From Zygophlyctis sp. KS116 (Eukaryota; Chytridiomycota): a stretch of DNA of 64,000 nucleotides. Location of the stretch: the NCBI GenBank assembly GCA_054661495.1, contig BAAFSQ010000006.1, forward strand, positions 34,161 through 98,160, in the 5' to 3' direction. The notes under the pieces were generated by a model. The model was not told where the DNA came from. It was given only the letters and a program-made list of their open reading frames with translations, and did no database searches. Below are positions 1 to 9,195 of this stretch, piece after piece (within the stretch, counting starts at the first letter, position 1; the number at the start of each line of letters is the position of its first letter). Position numbers and translations under genes: made by a program.

Positions 1-597
1 ACAGGCTTCTCAACTTGATTTACATTTTCGTTAATTATAATTTCTTCCAAAGTCTCTTTTTTGGGTTTGGTAACTTTTTGGGCCTTCATGGCTGCCCTTC
101 TTGCTGGAGTTACATCAGAAATCTCTTTTGTAAATGGCCTAATGGTAAGTTAATATGATCTTACTTTAAATCCATTACTGGTGCTTTTTTGACCGTATTT
201 CTTGGTAAATAAGATCTAGTCATCATTTTCTTTTTGATTTGGACATTTTCTTTCAAGATTTCAATTTTTTTCTCTACTGGTTTTCCTTTGAGGGCAGAAA
301 CGATTTGTCCGACAACTGGTGAATCCTTTGTAATTCTCTTTCCTCTAGTCTTTTTTGATTCTAGAGGAGTCTGTAAAACTTGAGATGAATTAAACAGTCC
401 TAACTGATGCATTCGCTGACGAATCTAAATCGTTTAAAGAAAAATTGATTTACTTGAGCAACTCTTTTAACATTTTTCAACTCCTTCTTGATTGCAAGAA
501 CATTATCGCCATGAATCTCGGCTGCATATTTTAATAAATCATCCTATTTTGATAAGATAAGGTCATGTACCTGTTCGATAGACCATTCTGCCGACAT
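1..597 (-). CDS. Unrecognised lysine-rich protein, 3' part beyond the left edge
   Basis: Partial gene read leftward from an ATG at 597. Exons 597-571, 543-454, 424-165 and 138-1 join in frame across introns of 27, 29 and 26 nt. The N-terminus is a short acidic/helical stretch followed by a very basic middle (many KK pairs, a KKTRGKR patch) and a TPARRAAMKAQK segment, so a nucleic-acid or cytoskeleton-binding role is possible, but no domain is recognised. Two MCB-like hexamers (ACGCGA at 602-607 and TCGCGT at 620-625) lie just upstream of the start, which hints at cell-cycle expression. The gene continues off the window. The reading frame is well supported by phase-consistent splicing; the function is unknown. 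Confidence 0.6.
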
Positions 598-601
598 TTT
601 A

Positions 602-625
602 ACGCGACTCTTTAACGTGTCGCGT
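602..625. promoter_or_regulatory. Inverted pair of MCB-like (ACGCGA) hexamers
   Basis: ACGCGA at 602-607 and its reverse complement TCGCGT at 620-625 flank 12 bp, ending 5 bp before the start codon of the leftward gene at 597. CpG-rich hexamers stand out in this AT-rich sequence and match the MBF/MCB core known from fungal G1/S promoters. Whether a factor binds is inference. Confidence 0.35.
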
Positions 626-965
626 TTTGGACTTTACTACTATTGGTTGAACGATACCTCTAGCTTAATTCAATACATATCATAGTCTCTGATTTATCCC
701 TCTTATTTCTTAATTTTATTCAAAATAAATCACCTGATATATTTTATCAAAATTGTGCATGCACTCCCCCTCCTAGCCGTAAAGTATGTTCAGATCATGA
801 TTCATTTCAATACAGGTTGGATCATTCAGATCCTGATTAGCCATCTTTTATCCTTAAGATTTATAGTGAAGATTTGTCGTGGCATTTTAGAAGCGGCATG
901 TGGGGAGTCTCGATATCGTCTCTATTCGAGACGCCGTCTTTGCATGCCGCAATGTACTTGTTCAA
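626..965. other. Intergenic region before the EXORDIUM-like gene
   Basis: No gene is seen here. It contains the divergent upstream region of the left-edge gene and the EXORDIUM-like gene. Its most striking element is a nested GC-rich inverted repeat at 893-950, described separately. Open frames in this stretch are frame shadows without family resemblance. Confidence 0.5.
893..950. repeat. Nested GC-rich inverted repeat (hairpin) upstream of the EXORDIUM-like gene
   Basis: GCGGCATG at 893-900 is the exact reverse complement of CATGCCGC at 943-950. Inside it, GTCTCG at 907-912 pairs with CGAGAC at 927-932. The outer arm ends 15 bp before the ATG at 966, so it would fold in the 5' leader or sit in the core promoter. 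The arms are much more GC-rich than their surroundings. Confidence 0.55.
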
Positions 966-1855
966 ATGTATTTTCATTCAATTATATACCTTTGTATACT
1001 CTTTACTATATCTGCTAGTCAAGACGCACCTGTTGGAATCCATTACAATATCGGAGCTCCAGTCATGACTGGTCAAGTCAATCTTTATCATATTTACTAT
1101 GGTGATTGGAGCAGTGGTTCATCTAGATGGAATCCAAATGGTGATGGTAAAAGTCTGATTGAAGATTTTGCTAGAAATATTGGAAAATCAGACTGGTACA
1201 AAACTAATCGGTTATATTATTATCAACAATCTCCAAATGGTCCAAAGACTTTTATTTCTGACAATGTTACCTTTAAGGCTGGAGTAGTTGATAGGTACTC
1301 TCTTGGTAGATCAAAAACCAGACTGTCCGATTCAGATATTTTTCAAATTTTAACTCGACATATACCTGGTTTCAATGGTGGCGCTCCTGATCCCCGTGGA
1401 GTATACTTTATATTAACTTCTCCTGATGTAACTGCCTCATCTGGATTTTGTACCGAGTATTGTGGATGGCATACATACCGACCCATCTCTTCTGTTCCTG
1501 TGAAATTCTCATTTGTTGGAGTTCCACCAACCGTATGTCCTTGTTATACTCAAAAGAAGGGCTCGCCTAATGGATTACTAGCCGTAGAATCAATGCTTAG
1601 TGTATACGCTCATGAGTTGGCAGAAACAGTCTCAGATCCAGAGTTGAACGCTTGGGTAGATGATACACCGAATAGCGAGAATGCAGATAAATGCGTGGTA
1701 AGTGTTTATTTTTATTTTTAAATTTATAGTCAGAATTTGGAAATGTGCGGTCTACTGGATCTTCCGCCACTGGCTCTTTTAATGAAGTTGTTGGATCAAA
1801 GAGGTACTTGCTTCAAACAAACTTTGATCCTACAACTGGAGAGTGCAGCACATAA
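966..1855 (+). CDS. Secreted EXORDIUM/PHI-1 family protein
   Basis: 285-aa product from two exons (966-1697 and 1730-1855, 32-nt intron, phase 0). The ATG at 966 gives a signal peptide (MYFHSIIYLCILFTISAS), whereas the longer upstream frame would bury it; hence this start. The mature part has the family landmarks in order: GAPVMTGQVN near the N-terminus, IYYGDW, a region ending in DRYSLG, SDSDI, a cysteine-rich GFCTEYCGWH segment, and YAHELAETVSDP towards the C-terminus. This phosphate-induced/EXORDIUM family is best known from plant cell walls and also occurs in some fungi and bacteria. The role here is inferred to be extracellular or at the cell wall. Its biochemical activity is not established for the family. 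Confidence 0.82.
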
Positions 1856-1945
1856 TTGTTTATAAACATTTTTTATTATTCTCTATTAAAAACAGTGCAA
1901 TAAATCATAGAATCCATGATAAAACCCTAGCGAATATTTTGTAAA

Positions 1946-2461
1946 ATGTCAATTCAAGTGAATTCTCGGGGAATCCCCATGGCCCCATTCGTAGAAAAAG
2001 TAGAAACCTTTGTCCAACCAGGTGAAGAAGAGTCTACACTCTCTAAATTTCAAGAAATGGTCTCCAAGTATAAATTCATGGAAACTCATCTTTTACAAAG
2101 AAAAGCATCTTTGGAATCTAAAATACCTGAAATTACAAATACTTTACAAATGGTTGAATTTCTTAAAGATCAAGAATCTCCTCTAGTCACTCAATTTGAA
2201 TTAGGCGATACTCTATGGGCAAATGCAACTGTCCCTCCTTCTAAATCAGTTAATTTGTGGTTGGGTGCAAATGTAATGTTGGAGTATCCAATAGATGAAG
2301 CTCAATCTTTATTATCTGAAAAATTGACATCTGCAAAAATCTCTTTATCTCAAGTCAATGAAGATTTATCCTTTATAAAGGATCAAATAACTACAATGGA
2401 AGTTAATATTGCTAGAGTATATAATTATGACGTCAAAATAAGAAGAAGTAAAAAGGCTTAA
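1946..2461 (+). CDS. PFD3: Prefoldin subunit 3 (VBP1/PAC10)
   Basis: Intronless 171-aa alpha-class prefoldin subunit, a partner in the hexameric jellyfish-shaped chaperone that hands nascent actin and tubulin to the CCT chaperonin in the cytosol. The N-terminus carries the typical GIPMAPFVEKVETFV stretch, followed by a long coiled coil, a central beta-hairpin zone around LGDTLWANATV and LWLGANVMLEYP, and a second helix ending in a basic tail. Length fits the family. The last 29 nt overlap the 3' end of the thymidylate kinase gene on the other strand. Confidence 0.93.
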   Translation: MSIQVNSRGIPMAPFVEKVETFVQPGEEESTLSKFQEMVSKYKFMETHLLQRKASLESKIPEITNTLQMVEFLKDQESPLVTQFELGDTLWANATVPPSKSVNLWLGANVMLEYPIDEAQSLLSEKLTSAKISLSQVNEDLSFIKDQITTMEVNIARVYNYDVKIRRSKKA

Positions 2462-3071
2462 TACTTGTATTTTCCTTTTTTAAAGAATATATATCTGAAA
2501 TTTCTTTTGAGATTTCCTGAATTGACCGTGATCCAACTTGAATTATTTCAGGTCTTGTATTTAATTCATCAAAGACTTTAGTAAAACATTCTGCTACTTT
2601 TAACTGAAATTCAAGATTTTCATACTTTTCTAGTCCATACTCTGATCTTTTAGAAGCTTCTTTTGGATCTAGATTTAAGTAAAAGACTAAATCTGGCCTT
2701 AAAAGACCCTTATCAGGACAAATACACCAATCTAGATCTAATCCTTTAGAATGAGAATAAGCTATTCCAGAATATACATATCTATCAGCAATGACCGTAA
2801 TTCCAGAATTTAATTTTTCCAAGAGAGAATTTTGAAGTTCCCAACGGTTAGCAGAGAATAATAAATGAATGGTTTGATCATTAAGAGCAGTCACGTTTGT
2901 TAAATAGTTTTGGATTAATGGTCCGGTTGATGCGTTTTGACGTTCTGGATATTTAAAAATTTCAGCTTTTAGAGATTTTAAAGTAATAAATTCCTGTAAT
3001 AATTTTACTTGAGTAGATTTCCCTGCTCTGTCACATCCTTCAAAAACAATGAATTTTCCCCTGCGAGTCAT
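2433..3071 (-). CDS. CDC8: Thymidylate kinase
   Basis: Intronless 212-aa dTMP kinase, which phosphorylates dTMP to dTDP for DNA synthesis. The start is set at 3071 (MTRRGKFIVFEG), which places the P-loop EGCDRAGKST close to the N-terminus as in the family; the frame is open further upstream but without resemblance. The FKYPER motif, the DRYVYSG (DRY) motif and the lid region KRSEYGLEKYE are all visible. Basic residue in the P-loop (DRAGKS) matches the eukaryotic type. The stop lies inside the convergent PFD3 gene. An E2F-like TTGGCGCC element lies 24 bp upstream. Confidence 0.93.
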   Translation of the reverse strand: MTRRGKFIVFEGCDRAGKSTQVKLLQEFITLKSLKAEIFKYPERQNASTGPLIQNYLTNVTALNDQTIHLLFSANRWELQNSLLEKLNSGITVIADRYVYSGIAYSHSKGLDLDWCICPDKGLLRPDLVFYLNLDPKEASKRSEYGLEKYENLEFQLKVAECFTKVFDELNTRPEIIQVGSRSIQEISKEISDIYSLKKENTSIKPFYFFLF

Positions 3072-3408
3072 TTTAAATTTTTTAAACCAAGAGCGGCGCC
3101 AACAAAGGAAGGACGGATAATAGAAAAGGAACAATGAACTCTATAAGAATAAATTAATTAATAAACCTAATAATTGTTTATAAGAATTTAGAAATTATTG
3201 CTAATAAGAATTTAGGAGATTAACTAGCAGATCTCTATAGTACAATACTAGATTATGAGTTGTAAATTGAGAATAAATAGAGAATAAATCATTCTTTTTC
3301 TAATTTAATTCCCTTGAAATTCCGTATCTAAAATTTTCAATTAGAAATTTTGATGTCCTTTTCTAATGACTGGTTGGGCATCGAAGGTGAGGAATCAAAA
3401 GGTGAGGA
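3072..3408. other. Intergenic region between thymidylate kinase and SWI1-like genes
   Basis: Divergent upstream region of about 340 bp, AT-rich. Apart from the E2F-like octamer at 3095-3102 and a GGTGAGGAAT direct repeat around 3385-3410 just before the SWI1-like ATG, nothing recognisable was seen. Confidence 0.5.
3095..3102 (-). promoter_or_regulatory. E2F-like site (TTGGCGCC)
   Basis: The minus strand reads TTGGCGCC 24 bp upstream of the thymidylate kinase ATG (3071). It resembles the E2F/DP core (TTTSGCGC) and is GC-rich in an AT-rich promoter. Thymidylate kinase is a classic S-phase gene, and early-diverging fungi are reported to retain E2F. Occupancy is inference. Confidence 0.35.
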
Positions 3409-5705
3409 ATGAGTTGTAAAAGATTAGATTCAAAGGAAAAAGAAGTGGATTACATGTCGGTTCTAAGGCAGCAGCAGATTTTGGCATATCGGCAGGAAAT
3501 GATCAAGAGACAGCAACAATTACAATTACAGGCAAGAAATGTGGCAGAGGTTGGAAATTATCCTTTATTACAACAACAGCAACTATTACAGAGACAGATC
3601 AACTCAATGCCTACTTCAGTATCACAATCACAAAGCTATCAAGCGAAAATTCAACAAATGCAGTTAATTCAGCGGCAATTGATGCAGCAAAACAGTTTAA
3701 ATCAGGGATCGTTGCCGAGATCTAATAGTATGTTGGGAAATCCGATGCTTACAGGAAATAATACAATTCCAAGCGTGCCAAATATTTCAAATATGCCCAA
3801 TATGCCCAATATGCACCATAAAATATCATCTCCGGTTCTTCCGCCCAATTCGAATGTGGGATCAAGTTGGCCTGCGAATGGTTCTGTTGATCACTGGACT
3901 AAAGGTTATTTGAATTTCATGAAAAATATTGGTAAAGAGGTTACGTCTATTCCAAATATTAATGGACAAATATTGAATTTAAAGAACTTTGTAGGTTATG
4001 TTGTGGATTTAGGAGGCTTTGATAAGGTGGGATTTGAAGATTAATATATAGGTTATGAGTGAAAATAAATGGTCACAGGTTGCTTCAATGATGGGTCTTG
4101 GTTCTGATGTATCGGAAAAAGTAGCTTATTTATATAAATCATTATTGTTGGATTTTGAAAGGAGGGTTTTTCCTGGACTTTCGGTTTTGGCACAGGCCGA
4201 AATTAAGAAAAAAATGGTTAATATTCCACTCAAAAATAACAATGATCAAATTGAAGCAAGTAGGCTTATTCAAGCACAGATTCTAAATCAAACAAATGAT
4301 GCAAATTCTCCTAGGCTGGTAAGTTAATTTTGATTAAGAAAAGGTGGATTCCCCCTATGGTAGTCCTGCACCCGATTTTTTTACTGATACACCAGCATCG
4401 CCTTATATGAATTCTACAGTAAAAGAATCAGATCCAAATCTATATATGCCAAAAGTAAGAAAGGTTTCGTCTTTTGGTGGCTATGATCCTGCTATTCTGG
4501 ATTTGGCAATTTCTTCTCAAAAACATTCATTATCATCCTTAGGTAAGTCAATTTTTTTAAATTTAGGCGTGATTGACTTGTATCGTGTTAAGATGAGTTT
4601 TAAATCACAGCTTGATAGTGATTGCCAGTATGCTATTGATTCTTTCCTAGCTATTTCAACACAACGGTGGACCACTATTACTCTTGATAAATATTCGGAA
4701 ATGATTGATGCATTCTTTGATTTATTATATAAAAGCCTTTTGGAAGCATTTGGAGATAATCAATCTGAAATTACCTTCAATTCTCAGGAAAATATTTCTT
4801 ACATCAATCTTTATGAAATGGAAATGGAATCTATGATTCAATTAAGGACTGATTTTGAGTCAACTTTTGAAAACTCAAAACAGATGCTTGCTGAGAGAAT
4901 TCTGGCTATGTCTACAGCATTGAGAAACTTTTCATTTGATACAGAAAATGCACTTTTCCTATCGAAGCATGTTTCATTTTGGCCTGTTATTCATTTAATT
5001 TTACTCATTTGTATGGATAGTCCGACAAAAAGATGCAGTCCTTTAACTTTGAAAGAGGCAGGAATCTTGGATCATCGAAAAAATCTGGTTATAATTTTCT
5101 CAAATATTGGATCTGATATAGATTTACCAACCAAATCTTCTCAACTTATCATGAATCTCTTGGAAGACTTTTTGTTAATTCAAGACTCTATATATTCTTA
5201 CTCAGCACTTGAAGCGCTTGCAAAGTTATCACTGGTCGAAGAAAATCACAAGTTTTTTGTTTTAGCCTCGAATTTAAAGTCTCTTATTTCACATGGGGCG
5301 AAATTTCTGCCAGATCAGAGCTTTAATTCAAAATCTCCTCAAAATGTTGTTGCCCAATGGGAACTCGCTTCCCTCTTTATTTATAATATTTCGGCTATGG
5401 ATGATGATTGTGGCAGATTGATAATCGCAGGATCGCAAGATCTGATTAAATCTATCATTCGGATTTCTACTGCTGGGCTGAAACTTGGAAATGACCTGGA
5501 AGATGATTACATCCGGATTATAACCATAAGGATGCTTAAATGTATAAGAGAATTATCTTCAAATGCAGATTGTAGAAACTCGCTATGGAGATTTGAGAGT
5601 AAATTCCTCAGAATGATAATGGCGACTAAAGTGATGCGCTCGTCTCCAGCATTTAAGAATGAGGCTGGACTAATACTCTCAGATATATTAAGCGATTTAA
5701 AATGA
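3409..5705 (+). CDS. SWI1: SWI1-like ARID subunit of the SWI/SNF chromatin remodeller
   Basis: 748-aa product from exons 3409-4026, 4052-4318 and 4344-5705 (two 25-nt introns). The N-terminal third is glutamine-rich (runs of QQQ, QLQLQ) with an NMP repeat. An ARID DNA-binding domain follows at about residues 160-250. The first intron falls inside it, and splicing rebuilds the diagnostic LGGFDKV...NKWSQVASMMGLG sequence. The remaining ~450 residues are helical and resemble the conserved C-terminal region of SWI1/ARID1 proteins. The family anchors SWI/SNF to chromatin in the nucleus. ARID identity is clear; assignment to SWI1 rather than another ARID protein rests on the Q-rich N-terminus and overall size. 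Confidence 0.75.
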
Positions 5706-5746
5706 AAATAGAAGTAAGGACCTTAATAAACTGATGTTATTAAAAC

Positions 5747-7110
5747 CTAATTAAGAAACATCTTAATCTTGTCCACAAAAGGTCCATTACGATGAGCAAT
5801 TGCAAACATGCTATAGTTTTTATCAGTAGTGACTTCTTTTAGGTTGAGCCACTCTGGTAGTAAATTCTTAATAGTTGGGTCAATGATGTTTTGAGACTCT
5901 GGTGATTTTTTGAGAGATTCTGAATGATGATCATAGTCTAAATAGCCCTCTAATAATACCAATTCCTTAAACGGTTCTTGATAGACGTCCATTTGATAAT
6001 ACCGGTCTTTATATAAAAAGCAACGGCGATACTTCTTTATTGGAACTCTAGAGGGATCTGCTTGAGCCCTTAAAGCCTCGAATTCTCTAAAAGTTAAATT
6101 CCTCCTAGTTTCTACTCGTTGTCCGTTATGCTAAAAATTAAAAAATTCTTAAACTGACCTCTGAATGCCTAATGGTCATGTTTAAATGCGTTGATCCGGA
6201 ACCAACTTGCTGGCGTCTATAATTAATTAAAAATGAGCATACTTTCTTAATCTAATCTGCATTCCGTCATTTGATGTGTTTACCAAATACAAATCTTGAT
6301 TTTAATTTAAAAACTTCCTTACGATCAACAATAAAGTCCCTATATGGAACAGGAAAATCATTTTCCATATTAAAACCACTAACCAAGAACTTATGTTTTC
6401 TAACCATTTTCCCATATCTATGATGATCTGCGACAAACCCAAGCCGAGTTAAAACCGCTTGCACAACTCGATCACATTTTTCAGCAAAATTAGAAACACT
6501 CAAATTGTCCACCACTTGAAGCGATGAATGCCCAACCCATGCATTCATAACTAGAGTATCTAATTCACAAGCCAATTGAATACCCTCTGAGCGAGCTGAA
6601 TTTGAATCTGAAGAGTAAAAAGCTTCAGCTCCTTTTGCAGCAGAAACTAAATGAACGACACAATCATAACGATGATCTCTTAAATCAGATTCCTCAACTC
6701 CTATTTCCTTGATCATTTGGAGCCAGTTATCTCTAGCAATATATGCCGATGGATCCATTGCACCTCTAAATTAAGTTTATACTAAAATACCGATCACAAA
6801 TAACAACTGCTTTTTGCCCATTTTTAACCCATTTCTGAGCAAGATGAATATAAGTATCTTCTATTGTCAGCATTGTCTTTAATAGATCCTTTTGAAAAGA
6901 ATAAGCCATTTCATTATTAAGCTCTGCAAAATGCACTCCTCCACTTTCTATTAATGCATTAGTAAAATACCTCAACAAGATTGTAGCCGCCTCGGGGACC
7001 CTAAAAACCTTCCATCCCAAAGACTGAAACAGATCCGATAGTATTGATAGACATGACGTTTTACCCCCACAAGGCCCTCCAGTAAGACAAATAACTTTAA
7101 CATTTTCCAT
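5747..7110 (-). CDS. TTD14: TTD14-like protein (P-loop NTPase plus CYTH-like domain)
   Basis: 416-aa product. Exons 7110-6791, 6765-6291, 6256-6243 (only 14 nt), 6216-6159 and 6130-5747 join in frame. The N-terminal AAA_28-type NTPase has a Walker A (TGGPCGGKTS) and a second-strand ICDRGAMDPSAYI motif that exists only when the 25-nt first intron is removed. The C-terminal half resembles the CYTH/triphosphate-tunnel region (basic strands such as RLRKRQQ, ETRRNLT, YRRCFLYKDRYYQMDVY). The fly relative binds GTP and phosphatidic acid and affects trafficking of a TRP channel; the role in fungi is not known. It is divergent from RPP1, with 86 bp between starts. Confidence 0.8.
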
Positions 7111-7196
7111 GATTGATGTATGAGATCAAGATGAAGATGAGTTGCAAAGCAAAAATTTCAAAAGTCAAGATTAGAGTAGGGTGTAGATCTAGTTTA

Positions 7197-7958
7197 ATGT
7201 TTTACGATCTTCGAATTCCCAAAAATCATTCTCAGCTCATTCTCAAGAAAGCAGCCGAATGTATGATCGTTTGACTAATATATAGTAGATTTCAATGCAT
7301 TTGGCCTTGATGAAACCGTCGATTCCAAAAACTTGAAAACTTTGACATTTTCTCACAAGCATCCTGGAAATAATTATTTTTCTAGATTGACGATAATGCT
7401 GGAGAATACTTGCAATCTACAAATTTCAAATTTGAAGTATGATCTCATCGCTGTACAACCCATGACTGAAAAGGCTTTTGTAGCCATGTGTGGAAATGTA
7501 GAAATTGATTTAATTTCTTTGGATTTTAGTACTAGATTGCCATTTTACATCAAATCATCATCTGCATCACTCGCAATTTCAAAAGGAATTTATTTTGAAA
7601 TTTGTTATTCATCTTCTATTCATGATTTAAATGCGAGAAAGAATTTGACGATAAATGCTAGAAATTTGATTCGGGCTACTAAAGGGAAAAATATAATTAT
7701 TTCCTCAAATGCATCAAGTGCAATGCAATTACGAGGACCTTATGATTTAATGAATTTATTTGCTTTATTTGGTTTAAATCCAGATAAAGGAAAGGCTGCA
7801 TTATCAAAAAATTGTAAATCTTTACTAATTCAAGCAGGTACACTATTATATTTGACTAATGCAAAGCTTCGAGAAGACAAACTGCAAAGGGATCTATCTC
7901 TGTAGAAACTATTGATGAAGAAGAGATTCCTGCTTGGAAAAGGCCGAGATTAGGCTGA
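7197..7958 (+). CDS. RPP1: RNase P/MRP protein subunit RPP1 (p30)
   Basis: 235-aa product from exons 7197-7260, 7286-7837 and 7867-7958. The start at 7197 gives MFYDLRIP, matching the family's MFYDLN-type N-terminus; the first 25-nt intron joins it to the main exon. The signature region SSNASSAMQLRGPYDLMNL and LFGLNPDKGKAALSKNC is clear. Removing the 29-nt last intron gives the family's basic end (SRRQTAKG...PAWKRPRLG). The protein is part of the RNase P and RNase MRP core that processes tRNA and rRNA precursors, with a TIM-barrel-like fold. Confidence 0.9.
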
Positions 7959-8086
7959 GAAGGATGCAAGCAAGAATGAATTATTTAGAATTTTAAGCAT
8001 GATTTTTGAGACATTCAGGGGACATTATCAGTACATTGGTCGCCCTAAAACCAAATTGCAAAATTATTTCCAAACGATTAAAAGGG

Positions 8087-9112
8087 ATGGTCTCGGTATG
8101 TTTGCAAAAGTAATCATAGATTGCAACTCACTCTGGAACTTTTCATGCAGACGAGAGTTTAGCCGTTTTCATGCTAAAGTCAATGCAGAGATTTGCTCAA
8201 GCGTCAATCATAAGAACAAGAGATGTGGCGGTGATTGATCAGGCTACAATTGTTGTCGATGTAGGTGCTGTGTATGATCCGGAAAAGCTGAGATTTGATC
8301 ATCATCAAAGAGGATTTCAGGAAACTTTTAGTGTAGATCATACCGTAAAGTTATCTTCTGCTGGTTTAATCTATAAACATTTTGGTAGAGATATTATCGC
8401 TTCTAGATTCAATTTAGATCCAAATGAAGAAAAGGTTGATGTATTATACAATAAGATGTATAACGATTTTATACTTGCGGTAACATTAATGTTTGAAACT
8501 GATTAAAAGTTGGATGGGATTGATAATGGGGTATCTCAGTATCCTCCAAGTGCAGGAGAGCCTATTTATAGAGACTCTACAAATCTTTCATCTAGAGTTG
8601 CTAATTTGAATCCTTGGTGGAATCAAACAGACGTAAATTTGGATGAACGGTTTTTAAAGGCAGTTGAGCTCACAGGGACTGAATTTATGGGGAAATTAGA
8701 TTATTTAGCAAATTCTTGGTTTCCTGCTAGAGATATTGTTTTGGATACACTAAAGTCAAGATTTGAAGTGGATCCTTCTGGGAAAATATTGCTCTTGAAA
8801 TCATTTTGTCCTTGGAAGGAGCATTTACATTTACTAGAAAAAGATCATGGTGTCTCTGCTGATCAATTACCGTTATATGTGGTATACGAGGATGATCGTG
8901 ATCATTCATATAGAGTTCAAGCAGTAGCGGTGTCTCCTTCTTCTTTTGAGAGTAGAAAAGCTTTTCCTGAACCATGGAGAGGTTTAAGAGATGAAGAACT
9001 TTCTCAAAAAACTGGAATACCAGGATCGGTTTTTGTTCATGCTACAGGATTTATCGCTGGATGTAAAACAAAGGATGGAGCTATACAATTCGCAAAAAAA
9101 GCAATCTCTTGA
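8087..9112 (+). CDS. MYG1: MYG1 family exonuclease
   Basis: 323-aa product from a 9-nt first exon (8087-8095), 8120-8479 and 8510-9112. Splicing the 24-nt first intron creates the perfect family start MVSIATHSGTFHADE. Metal-binding DHH-like motifs follow: HSGTFHADE near the N-terminus, RFDHHQRGF around residue 68 and LDGIDNGVSQYP after the second intron (GIDNG typical). The C-terminal domain has WPDD-type equivalents (LYVVYEDDRDHSYRVQAV) and ends HATGFIAGCKTKDGA. MYG1 is a nucleo-mitochondrial 3'-5' RNA exonuclease linking ribosome biogenesis and mitochondrial translation. No separate targeting peptide is visible. Confidence 0.92.
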
Positions 9113-9195
9113 TAGAATTACTCAATAAAAAAGTCTATTTTCTACTATATAGTTTTGTCCTTTTCTAGCAAACTTTAAATAAGAACACGGTTAAA

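Noticed and set aside
6764-6782. A 19-nt intron in the TTD14-like gene
   Set aside because: A donor 8 nt upstream gives a 25-nt intron and restores the conserved CDRGAMDPSAYI motif, so the shorter choice is wrong.
7259-7288. RPP1 start at 7259 with a 20-nt intron
   Set aside because: The ATG at 7197 gives the family start MFYDL and a normal 25-nt intron.
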